A DNA stretch of 36,232 bases, taken from positions 1-36,232 of the forward strand of contig DVJP01000040.1 in NCBI GenBank assembly GCA_018716725.1. The letters run 5' to 3'. The translations under genes were made by a program, and so were the position numbers. The notes beneath the pieces were generated by a model that worked only from the letters and a program-made list of their open reading frames with translations, was not told where the DNA came from and searched no databases. The first letter of the stretch is position 1. Each line of letters starts with the position of its first letter. This DNA is from Candidatus Merdivicinus excrementipullorum. GTDB taxonomy: Bacteria; Bacillota; Clostridia; Oscillospirales; Ruminococcaceae. Below are positions 30,516 through 36,232 of this stretch, piece by piece.

Positions 30516-32723
30516 TTACACGTCAAACTGGACCAGCTGGCCGGGTTTCCCTTCTGCGGTAAAGGCCTTCCCTTCCCATTCCAGGTTTGCCCTGGGTTCA
30601 AAGCCCATAATGACGGACAGGCTTTCCAGCTTGCCGTCCTTCCAGGAAACATTCACTGTGTGCCCGCCGGGGATTTTCACGCCCTTTAAATGGCCGGTTC
30701 CCCATTCCGCCGGGATTCCCCGCAGCAGGTGGGCGGTATCGTCGTAGAAGCTCACAACCGCCTCAAGGCCGGCTGCCACCGCCCCCAAGTTGCCGTCAAT
30801 CTGGAAAATGCGGGGCGGGTGCAGGTCCAAAAGGCTTACAGTGGCAAAGTCCTTAATCAGGGCCGTGTAATGCTGGTAAAACTCCTCCTTGTTCCCCAGT
30901 CTGGCCCACAGGCAGGATACCCAGGCCCGGCTCCAGCCCGTGTGGCCGCCGCCGTGGGACAGGCGGTACTGTAAGGAGCGGATTCCCGCCGCGTACTGCT
31001 CCGGCCGGGTGCTGGGGGTAAACAGGTCGGAAGGGTACAGCCCGTAAAGGTGGGACAGGTGCCGGTGGCCCGGCTCCCGTTCGGTGTATTCCTTCTGCCA
31101 CTCCATGAGCCGGCCGTCGGAACCGATGGCAAAGGGCGGCAGGTTGTCCCGCAGCTCTTTCCAGCGGGAGACCTTTTCCCCGTCCACGCCTAAAATCTCC
31201 GCGGAACGGATGGCGTAGGTCAGGGCGTCGCAGCACAGCTGGACGTCCATGGCCGCAGACTGGTCAATGAGCACCGGGAAACAGCCGATTTCCGGGATTG
31301 CGTTCTCCGGGGACTGGCTGGGCAGGATCTGGTAAACGCCGTTTTCATCCTTTTGCAGGTAATCCTCGTAAAATTCCGCCACAGCGGCAAAAAACTCGTA
31401 AGCTTCGTTTTTCAAGTATTCTTTGTCGCCGGAATACCGGTAATGATCCCAAAGGTGCCGGGCAATCCAGGGCGCCGCCCCGATCCAGGCCGCCCAGCCG
31501 TAGGATTCCGGAGTGGAAATCCCCCAGGCGTCCGTCTGAATGGGCAGGAAAATCCCCCGGCAGCCGTAGAGCTTCTTGGCCGCTTCCCTGCCGGAATCCA
31601 GGAAGCTGCGGACATACCGGATCAAAGCCTTGGCGCACTCCGGCATCCCGGCAGGCTCGGCCATCCAGTAGTTCATCTGAAGGTTGATATCAAAGTGGTA
31701 ATCACAGTTCCAGGGAGGCGTCAGGCTGTCGTTCCATTTCCCCTGCAAATTGGCGGGCAATTCCCCGCAGATGGAGGAAGAAACCAGCAGATACCGGCCA
31801 AAATCAAAATAAAGCGCCGAAATACCGTTATCAATCTCTCCCTCTTTGACCCGGCGGAGACGCTCATCCGTAGGCAGAGAGGAAAATTTCTCGTCTCCCT
31901 CCAAGACAAAATCCAGCCGGCCCATGACGTCTGAAAACCGGTCAATGTGCCGGGCTTTTGCCTGTTCGTACTGGGCGGCGTCCAAATCGTAGGCCGCCAG
32001 CTCCTGCTCCAGATCTTTTTGGGAAGTGGCCATATTGATAACCAGCTGAATATATTTTGCGTTTTGTACGGAAAGCTTTTCCCCCTGCACTGCTACTTCC
32101 CCGTCAGTGCAGATCTTGGCCTGGGCCGCAAACTGGATGCCGCCGGAAATTTTCCCATCCAGCCGGAGCAGGTTTTCCTTTGCCATAATGGAAACTTCCG
32201 TGCCCTCCTCGGCCTCCCGGCCAATGGAAAGGGTTCCGGAAAAGGGCGTCTCGCTTTCCCACCGGGCGGACAGGCATTGACCTACGCAGTCGGCAAAAAA
32301 CTCGCCGTTTACCAATGCGCCGCCGCTTTTATGGCAGACTTTGGCCACGCCGGTGCGGATGTCCAGTTCCCGGCTCACAAAGCTGTTTTCCCCCGCCAGC
32401 TGGAAATCAAGCTCCCCGGCGGGCTGGTAATCGTCCACCCGCCCCGGTATGCCGGAAATGCCGCCTTTTCCTCCAAAAAAGCTGTTGGCCAGGGCCGTGG
32501 CGGTAAAATGCTCCCCGTTCCGGATGGCTTCCCGGACTAAGGGCAGGCCCTCCGCCGACTGCCGCACCTTCCGGCCCTTGTTGCGGCCGGTCCACAGCCA
32601 TTCATGGTTCAAGGTCAGCCGGTCCAGATTGTCTCCCCAGACCATGGCGGCCAGCCGCCCGTTGCCTATGGGCAGGCCCTCCATCCATTCCTTGGGCGGT
32701 GTTTGGTAAACTAGCTTCTGCAT
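30516..32723 (-). CDS. GH95 alpha-L-fucosidase-like glycosidase
   Basis: 735 aa, no signal peptide, so cytoplasmic. GH95 enzymes remove alpha-1,2-linked L-fucose (some remove L-galactose) by inversion. N-terminal beta domain: EWMEGLPIGNGRLAAMVWGD and LNHEWLWTG. (Alpha/alpha)6 domain with WNCDYHFDINLQMNYW, the acid candidate Glu473 in QILPSQSPEN, and Asp643 in RIFQIDGNLG. In Bifidobacterium AfcA, Glu566, Asn421, Asn423 and Asp766 are catalytic. Here the Asn421 position appears to be Asp345 while Asn347 is kept, so activity or specificity may differ. GGGGGAA precedes the ATG. Monocistronic. Fucosylated host or plant glycans are the likely substrate. Confidence 0.92.
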   Translation of the reverse strand: MQKLVYQTPPKEWMEGLPIGNGRLAAMVWGDNLDRLTLNHEWLWTGRNKGRKVRQSAEGLPLVREAIRNGEHFTATALANSFFGGKGGISGIPGRVDDYQPAGELDFQLAGENSFVSRELDIRTGVAKVCHKSGGALVNGEFFADCVGQCLSARWESETPFSGTLSIGREAEEGTEVSIMAKENLLRLDGKISGGIQFAAQAKICTDGEVAVQGEKLSVQNAKYIQLVINMATSQKDLEQELAAYDLDAAQYEQAKARHIDRFSDVMGRLDFVLEGDEKFSSLPTDERLRRVKEGEIDNGISALYFDFGRYLLVSSSICGELPANLQGKWNDSLTPPWNCDYHFDINLQMNYWMAEPAGMPECAKALIRYVRSFLDSGREAAKKLYGCRGIFLPIQTDAWGISTPESYGWAAWIGAAPWIARHLWDHYRYSGDKEYLKNEAYEFFAAVAEFYEDYLQKDENGVYQILPSQSPENAIPEIGCFPVLIDQSAAMDVQLCCDALTYAIRSAEILGVDGEKVSRWKELRDNLPPFAIGSDGRLMEWQKEYTEREPGHRHLSHLYGLYPSDLFTPSTRPEQYAAGIRSLQYRLSHGGGHTGWSRAWVSCLWARLGNKEEFYQHYTALIKDFATVSLLDLHPPRIFQIDGNLGAVAAGLEAVVSFYDDTAHLLRGIPAEWGTGHLKGVKIPGGHTVNVSWKDGKLESLSVIMGFEPRANLEWEGKAFTAEGKPGQLVQFDV

Positions 32724-32734
32724 GGAAATTCCCC

Positions 32735-32799
32735 CTGTAAAACGTTTCAGTTTTCTTCATTGTAGCATGGTTTCCCGGAAAAATCCAGAGGGATTTTTC
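32735..32799 (-). promoter_or_regulatory. Control region of the GH95 gene: LacI/cre-like palindrome and hairpin
   Basis: CTGTAAAACGTTTCAG (32735-32750) resembles a degenerate LacI-family or catabolite operator around AACGTT, just upstream of the SD. On the minus strand TACAAT near 32760 is a possible -10 without a good -35. Just upstream, GAAAAATCC (32778-32786) pairs with GGATTTTTC (32791-32799). Roles are inferred only. Confidence 0.4.
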
Positions 32800-32822
32800 G
32801 TTGATTCCTTTCAAATTATACA

Positions 32823-32838
32823 TTTTGTAATTACAAAA
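32823..32838 (+). promoter_or_regulatory. Perfect 16-bp palindrome in the GH95/acetyltransferase divergent gap
   Basis: TTTTGTAATTACAAAA is a perfect inverted repeat, 112 nt before the acetyltransferase start and about 100 nt before the GH95 start. It looks like a repressor operator; no regulator is identified. Confidence 0.5.
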
Positions 32839-32949
32839 GGAGGATTTTTCCGAAATATGCAACAAAAGGTCAGAGGTTCGACACTGTATCATTGGATTGC
32901 AATTCCGTGCTCATTGAGACAAGGATAAAAGAAAGGCAGGAGTCCCCTC

Positions 32950-33528
32950 ATGATACGGGATAAAAAGGAGCTGCGCCATTATTTGGAGCAGGATCGGCTG
33001 GCTTTGCGAATTGCCGGGAAAAAGCGTCCGCAGCTGTTTGGAGATGAGATTTGGAAATTTACTATCGCTCTGCGGAAATGGGCGTATTATTCCGCCCGGG
33101 GCGGCGTTTGGCTGGTCCCGGCGCTGTACTACCGGTTCCGGGCCCACAATCTGGGGCTGAAATGCGGCGAGTTCACCATTCCCCGGGGCGTCTTTGGGCC
33201 GGGGCTGTCCATCGCCCATCCCGGCAGCGTCACAGTAAACCACACCGCCCGGGTTGGGAAAAACTGCCGCATCCATGAAGGGGTCTGCATCGGCGCCACC
33301 AGCGGCAGCGCCCAGGCGGCTTCAATCGGGGACAATGTATTTATCGGCAGCGGCGCAAAGATTATTGGCCCGGTCACTATCGCCAGCGATGTGGCCATTG
33401 GGGCGGGGGCCGTGGTGGTACGTTCCATTACCGAACCCGGAACCACCTGGGCGGGAGTCCCGGCCCGGAAGGTTTCCGACCGGAATTCTCACAAAAATTT
33501 AAGCCCTTACCTGAACCTGAAACCCTAA
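32950..33528 (+). CDS. Serine O-acetyltransferase-like hexapeptide-repeat protein
   Basis: 192 aa. An N-terminal helical part (1-65, ELRHYLEQDRLALRIAGKKR) is followed by a left-handed beta helix of hexapeptide repeats: FGPGLSIAHPGSVTVNHTAR, RIHEGVCIGATSGSAQAASI, GDNVFIGSGAKIIGPVTIAS and DVAIGAGAVVVRSI, ending WAGVPARKV. The SIAHPG site with its His is typical of serine acetyltransferases, but the protein is shorter than CysE and no cysteine synthase gene adjoins. Polysaccharide serine/sugar acetyltransferases (EpsC/CapG-like) are an alternative. AGGAG is 7-8 nt before the ATG. It converges on the HAD gene with 4 nt between stops. Confidence 0.82.
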   Translation: MIRDKKELRHYLEQDRLALRIAGKKRPQLFGDEIWKFTIALRKWAYYSARGGVWLVPALYYRFRAHNLGLKCGEFTIPRGVFGPGLSIAHPGSVTVNHTARVGKNCRIHEGVCIGATSGSAQAASIGDNVFIGSGAKIIGPVTIASDVAIGAGAVVVRSITEPGTTWAGVPARKVSDRNSHKNLSPYLNLKP

Positions 33529-33532
33529 CCCC

Positions 33533-34189
33533 TTATTTTCCCAAAAGCAGCCGGGAAAGCTCCTCCGGCGCGGACACAGCGGCCGCCGCACCGGCCTTTT
33601 CCAGCTCCTCCCGGCTGCCGTAGCCCCACAAAACGCCGATGCAGGGGATGGAGAATTCCGCCGCGCCCAGCACGTCGAATTTCCGGTCGCCGATCATTAC
33701 GGCCTTGGCCGGGTCAATGCCGCTTTGTTCCAGCAGGTACTGAAGGACCGCGTGTTTTTCAGCCCGTTTTCCCTCCAAATCGCTGCCGGCAACTTGGGAA
33801 AACGGCTCCAGAATGGAAAAGTGGTCTAAAATTTCCCGGCAGAAAACCTCCGGCTTGGAACTGGCCAGGAAATTCTGTTTCCCGGCAGCCTGAATCTGCC
33901 GGAGCAGTTCCGGAATGCCGGGATACACCCGGTTTTCAAACATTCCGGTTTTGGAAAAATATTCCCGGTAGTGGCGGATGGCTTCTTCGCACTGTTTTGG
34001 GGAAAAGCCGAATTTTCCGGCAAAAGAGCCGGCTAAAGGCGGGCCGATAAAGTCCAGAAGCTCCTCCCGGGAGGCGGACAGCCCGAAATGCCTGAGCGCC
34101 GCCTGCACCGAACGGGTGATGCCGTCGGCAGGGTCGGTGAGAGTGCCGTCCAGATCCCATATGATAAACGCCTTTTCAGAAAAATCCAT
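33533..34189 (-). CDS. HAD-superfamily phosphatase (Gph/PpaX-like)
   Basis: 218 aa. Motif I WDLDGTLTD (nucleophile Asp12, acid/base Asp14), cap domain (about 20-85), motif II LASSKP, and motif III/IV VMIGDRKFDVLGA. The pattern IGPPLAGSF and the closing GVLWGYGSREELEKAG are typical of the phosphoglycolate-phosphatase-like subfamily. A cytoplasmic small-phosphate phosphatase is likely; the substrate is uncertain. AAAGGAG precedes the ATG and TGGTATGAT upstream looks like an extended -10. Confidence 0.9.
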   Translation of the reverse strand: MDFSEKAFIIWDLDGTLTDPADGITRSVQAALRHFGLSASREELLDFIGPPLAGSFAGKFGFSPKQCEEAIRHYREYFSKTGMFENRVYPGIPELLRQIQAAGKQNFLASSKPEVFCREILDHFSILEPFSQVAGSDLEGKRAEKHAVLQYLLEQSGIDPAKAVMIGDRKFDVLGAAEFSIPCIGVLWGYGSREELEKAGAAAAVSAPEELSRLLLGK

Positions 34190-34287
34190 AAGATGCTCCT
34201 TTCCCTGGGGTTATCTTTATCATACCATAACTTGGGGCCATACCGCTAGGTTTTTCCCAAAGAAACCTTCCGTTTCAGAAAAAATTG

Positions 34288-34296
34288 TGGTACAAT
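34288..34296 (+). promoter_or_regulatory. Extended -10 promoter of pepT
   Basis: TGG followed by TACAAT (34291-34296) forms an extended -10; the -35 position (TTCCGT) is poor. SD GAAAGGAAGG follows. Confidence 0.5.
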
Positions 34297-34320
34297 AAGG
34301 GCAGAAAGGAAGGATTAGTT

Positions 34321-35550
34321 ATGAGCGAATCTGTTTTGCAGAAATTTCTCCGCTATGCGGCGGTAGATACCGAGTCCGACCCCCATTCCGGGGCGCACCC
34401 CAGCACCCCCGGCCAGCTGGTTTTGGGGAAAATGGTGAAAGAGGAGCTGGAAGCTTTCGGCCTTGCCGACGCCCGGCAGGATGAGTTCGGCTATGTTTAC
34501 GCCTCCATCCCGGCCACTCCCGGCAAAGAAAACTGCCCGGCCCTGGGTTTTATCGCCCATCTGGACACCTCCTGCGCCGTTTCCGGCAAGGACGTGCATC
34601 CAATCATTACAGAAAATTATGACGGCGGCGATATTGTACTGAACTCTGTGGAAAACCTGGTCCTGTCCCCGAAAAAATTCCCCAGCCTGCTGGAATATGT
34701 GGGGAAAACTATTGTTTCCACCGACGGCTCCACCCTTTTGGGCGGCGACGACAAGGCCGGTGTGGCCGGAATTATGGGCTTTGTGGAGTACCTGACGTCC
34801 CACCCGGAAATCCCCCACGGAAAAATCTGCATCGGCTTCACCCCGGACGAGGAAATCGGGGAAGGGGCCGACCGGTTTGACGTCCCCGGCTTTGGGGCGC
34901 AGTTTGCTTATACCGTGGACGGCGGCGCAGTGGGTGAGCTGGAATATGAGAATTTCAATGCCTGCGACGCCCAGGTGGTGTTCCGCGGCCGGAGCATTCA
35001 CCCCGGTTCCGCCAAGGGGCAGATGGTCAATTCCATCCTGCTGGCCATGGAATTTGAAGCCATGCTCCCGGCTTTTGAAAATCCGGCCTTTACCGAGGGA
35101 CGGGAGGGCTTCCACCATCTGGACAGCATCACCGGCGATGTGGAACGGACGGAATGCGAATATATCATCCGGGACCACAACCGGGAGCTCTTTGAAAAGA
35201 AAAAGGAGAATTTCAAAGACGCCGCCCAGTATCTGAACCGCAAATACGGGGAAGGCACGGTAGAACTGACCCTGACGGATTCCTACTACAATATGGAGGA
35301 GCAGATCCTCCCCCACATCCACCTGATTGACAACGCCAAGGCGGTAATGGCGGAGCTTGGCATCGAGCCGAAAATCCTGCCGGTCCGAGGCGGCACCGAT
35401 GGCGCCCGGCTTTCCTACATGGGCCTGCCCTGCCCCAACCTCTTTACCGGCGCCCACAACGGTCACGGCCGGTTCGAGTATGTAGTGGCGGAACATCTGG
35501 AGCTGATCCCGCAGATGCTGCTGGGCCTTGTGAAGAAATATGCGGAATAG
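34321..35550 (+). CDS. pepT: Peptidase T (tripeptide aminopeptidase)
   Basis: 409 aa, normal length. It removes the N-terminal residue of tripeptides in the cytoplasm with two zinc ions (family M20B). Metal site residues: His80 and Asp82 in GFIAHLDTS, Asp143 in GGDDKAG, Glu177/Glu178 in FTPDEEIGEGAD, Asp200 in YTVDGGAVGELEYENFN, and the C-terminal His in GAHNGHGRFEY. LSYMGLPCPNLFTGAHN closes the active site. ATG 34321 (MSESVLQKFLRYAAVDTESD) agrees with family starts and has AAGGA at good distance; an upstream in-frame ATG lies in the promoter. Confidence 0.95.
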   Translation: MSESVLQKFLRYAAVDTESDPHSGAHPSTPGQLVLGKMVKEELEAFGLADARQDEFGYVYASIPATPGKENCPALGFIAHLDTSCAVSGKDVHPIITENYDGGDIVLNSVENLVLSPKKFPSLLEYVGKTIVSTDGSTLLGGDDKAGVAGIMGFVEYLTSHPEIPHGKICIGFTPDEEIGEGADRFDVPGFGAQFAYTVDGGAVGELEYENFNACDAQVVFRGRSIHPGSAKGQMVNSILLAMEFEAMLPAFENPAFTEGREGFHHLDSITGDVERTECEYIIRDHNRELFEKKKENFKDAAQYLNRKYGEGTVELTLTDSYYNMEEQILPHIHLIDNAKAVMAELGIEPKILPVRGGTDGARLSYMGLPCPNLFTGAHNGHGRFEYVVAEHLELIPQMLLGLVKKYAE

Positions 35551-35553
35551 CCC

Positions 35554-35582
35554 TTTACAAAGGCTTTAAAATGTGATATAAT
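35554..35582 (+). promoter_or_regulatory. Promoter of tRNA-Thr
   Basis: -35 TTTACA (35554-35559), 17-bp spacer, -10 TATAAT (35577-35582). A leader hairpin GGGAAGAA/TTCTTCCC (35601-35619) precedes the tRNA. Confidence 0.85.
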
Positions 35583-35623
35583 CATTTTGTTCTGAAAATC
35601 GGGAAGAAGTTTTCTTCCCGTAT

Positions 35624-35699
35624 GCTGAAGTGGCTCAGTCGGTAGAGCAGCTGATTCGTAATCAGCAGGTCGTCGGTTCAAGTCCGATCTTCAGCTCCA
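35624..35699 (+). tRNA. tRNA-Thr (anticodon CGT)
   Basis: 76 nt including encoded CCA. Acceptor GCTGAAG pairs with CTTCAGC. The D arm is GCTC/GAGC. The anticodon arm is GCTGA-TTCGTAA-TCAGC with CGT at positions 34-36, reading ACG codons. T arm is GTCGG-TTCAAGT-CCGAT. All stems pair apart from one G-U. It is followed by a terminator and an integrase remnant, so it may have served as an attachment site. Confidence 0.97.
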
Positions 35700-35703
35700 A
35701 ATA

Positions 35704-35744
35704 AACCCCGTAAACAAGGTGTTTGCGGGGTTCTTTCTTTTTTT
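35704..35744 (+). terminator. Terminator of tRNA-Thr
   Basis: AACCCCGTAAAC pairs with GTTTGCGGGGTT (one G-U), followed by CTTTCTTTTTTTC. Confidence 0.9.
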
Positions 35745-35947
35745 CATGGCTGAAAAAGCCGGTTTTTGTGTCTTGTTTGTGTCATCTTTGGAATCATGTT
35801 CCCCATATCTGGAAATATCGAAACACCCACTAATTCCGGAAAAACACGGCTTGACCCACACCCTGACCCACACGCCGAAACCTCCGGAAAGAGCCGGAAA
35901 GCACCGGAGAGAAGGTTTTTTCTCCGGTGCTTTTGTACTGTTTTTCC
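35745..35947. other. Non-coding flank between tRNA-Thr and integrase remnant
   Basis: No gene is evident. It contains a direct repeat of TGACCCACAC at 35852 and 35864 (12-nt period). A 13-bp hairpin (AAAGCACCGGAGA at 35898-35910 with TCTCCGGTGCTTT at 35921-35933) is probably the 3' hairpin of the former integrase gene or a transcription end. Such repeats near an integrase end can be recombinase-binding arm sites; this is inference. Confidence 0.5.
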
Positions 35948-36121
35948 TTACATCACCTGGGCCATAAAATCCCCCATCTTTTCGGCGGCCTTTTCCTGCA
36001 TCTGACGGGTAACGTGGGTGTAGGTCCGAAGGGTGAAGCCCGCATCGTAGTGCCCCAGCATGGACGAAACCGTCTTGACATCCACGCCGTTCTGCAAGGC
36101 TATGGTGGCGAAGGTGTGCCC
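35948..36121 (-). pseudogene. C-terminal stub of a tyrosine recombinase (phage/ICE integrase)
   Basis: The minus frame HTFATIALQNGVDVKTVSSM, LGHYDAGFTLRTYTHVTRQM, then QEKAAEKMGDFMAQVM and a TAA at 35948-35950, is the C-terminal end of a Tn916/phage-type integrase. The catalytic His of LGHYD and the Tyr nucleophile in TYTHV are retained. The preceding HxLRH arginine region and the rest of the catalytic and N-terminal domains are absent: similarity ends abruptly at about 36121. It is therefore inactive. Its position next to tRNA-Thr suggests a decayed integrative element. Confidence 0.8.
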
Positions 36122-36232
36122 TTACGGTATAATTACGACAAACCGGAAAAGCCCCGTAGGATCAAGGGTTTTGAGGTTTTCAGTCTGATTTTTTCATCCT
36201 TTTCCAAACCGAAAAATCATACTGAAATAAGT
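36122..36232. other. Unassigned sequence beyond the integrase break
   Basis: 111 nt, AT-richer, with no recognisable gene on either strand. GGTATAATTACG near the break resembles a -10 element, but no gene follows within the window. It is presumably chromosomal or element DNA joined to the integrase stub by deletion. Confidence 0.3.

Noticed and set aside
32857-32928. 23-codon ORF with GGAGG upstream before the acetyltransferase gene
   Set aside because: The SD spacing is 13 nt, composition is nondescript, and there is no signal or motif; it lies in a control region.
34315-35496. Minus-strand frame of about 393 codons opposite pepT
   Set aside because: Antisense of a clear peptidase T gene with intact metal ligands; composition typical of a shadow frame.

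Overview
The window looks like a chromosomal segment of a spore-forming, anaerobic, moderately GC-rich Clostridia bacterium (Oscillospiraceae/Ruminococcaceae-like gut type). This is inferred from spoVAC remnants, rubrerythrin with a PerR-type regulator, an NfnAB-type ferredoxin:NADP oxidoreductase, an Rpn/PD-(D/E)XK nuclease, LplABC-type sugar uptake, GH95/GH116/GH3 glycosidases, strong AGGAGG ribosome sites and many SigA-like promoters with 17-bp spacers. No marker fixes genus or species.

Layout. 1-1.8 kb: a minus-strand AbrB-like gene coupled to a gene that runs off the window, then an Rpn-family nuclease followed by a separate 59-codon ORF that repeats its C-terminal tail. 1.9-6.2 kb: a scarred region. 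The 5' part of spoVAC lies on the minus strand and the 3' part of a spoVAC lies on the plus strand about 4 kb away. Between them are an intact perR-rubrerythrin pair, a GyrI-like gene and several pseudogenes, including a frameshifted gene of unknown function and the start of a URO-D-family gene. 6.2-15.3 kb: a carbohydrate locus in which GH3 and GH116 glycosidases (minus) diverge from a three-gene LplBC/solute-binding-protein uptake operon (plus). A fragment of a YesM-like sensor kinase survives in the leader of the glycosidase operon. 15.5-19.3 kb: nagB and a run of regulators (wHTH, XRE-cupin, LysR, DUF1905), with an unlisted 50-aa lipoprotein. 19.4-26.8 kb: redox genes (Fe-alcohol dehydrogenase, NfnA/NfnB, DUF362 ferredoxin protein) interleaved with an ECF sigma/anti-sigma pair and two patches of palindromic intergenic repeats. 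26.8-35.6 kb: a conserved hypothetical, a P-type Ca2+-ATPase-like pump, a GH95 alpha-fucosidase-like enzyme, a serine-acetyltransferase-like protein, a HAD phosphatase and peptidase T. 35.6-36.2 kb: tRNA-Thr(CGT) followed by the C-terminal stub of a tyrosine recombinase, the likely scar of an integrative element.

How the genes fit together. The uptake operon probably imports an oligosaccharide that the cytoplasmic GH3 and GH116 enzymes hydrolyse; no ATPase subunit is encoded here, so a shared MsmX-type ATPase is presumed. NagB and GH95 suggest use of host or plant glycans. NfnAB, the alcohol dehydrogenase and the DUF362 protein fit fermentative redox balancing, and PerR plus rubrerythrin fit peroxide defence.

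The observations most worth a second look are the Rpn gene with its detached C-terminal copy, the split and oppositely oriented spoVAC halves, the 112-nt-period structured tandem repeat together with the TTGTAGGGG palindromes, the YesM relic in the glycosidase leader, and the tRNA-Thr/integrase scar.
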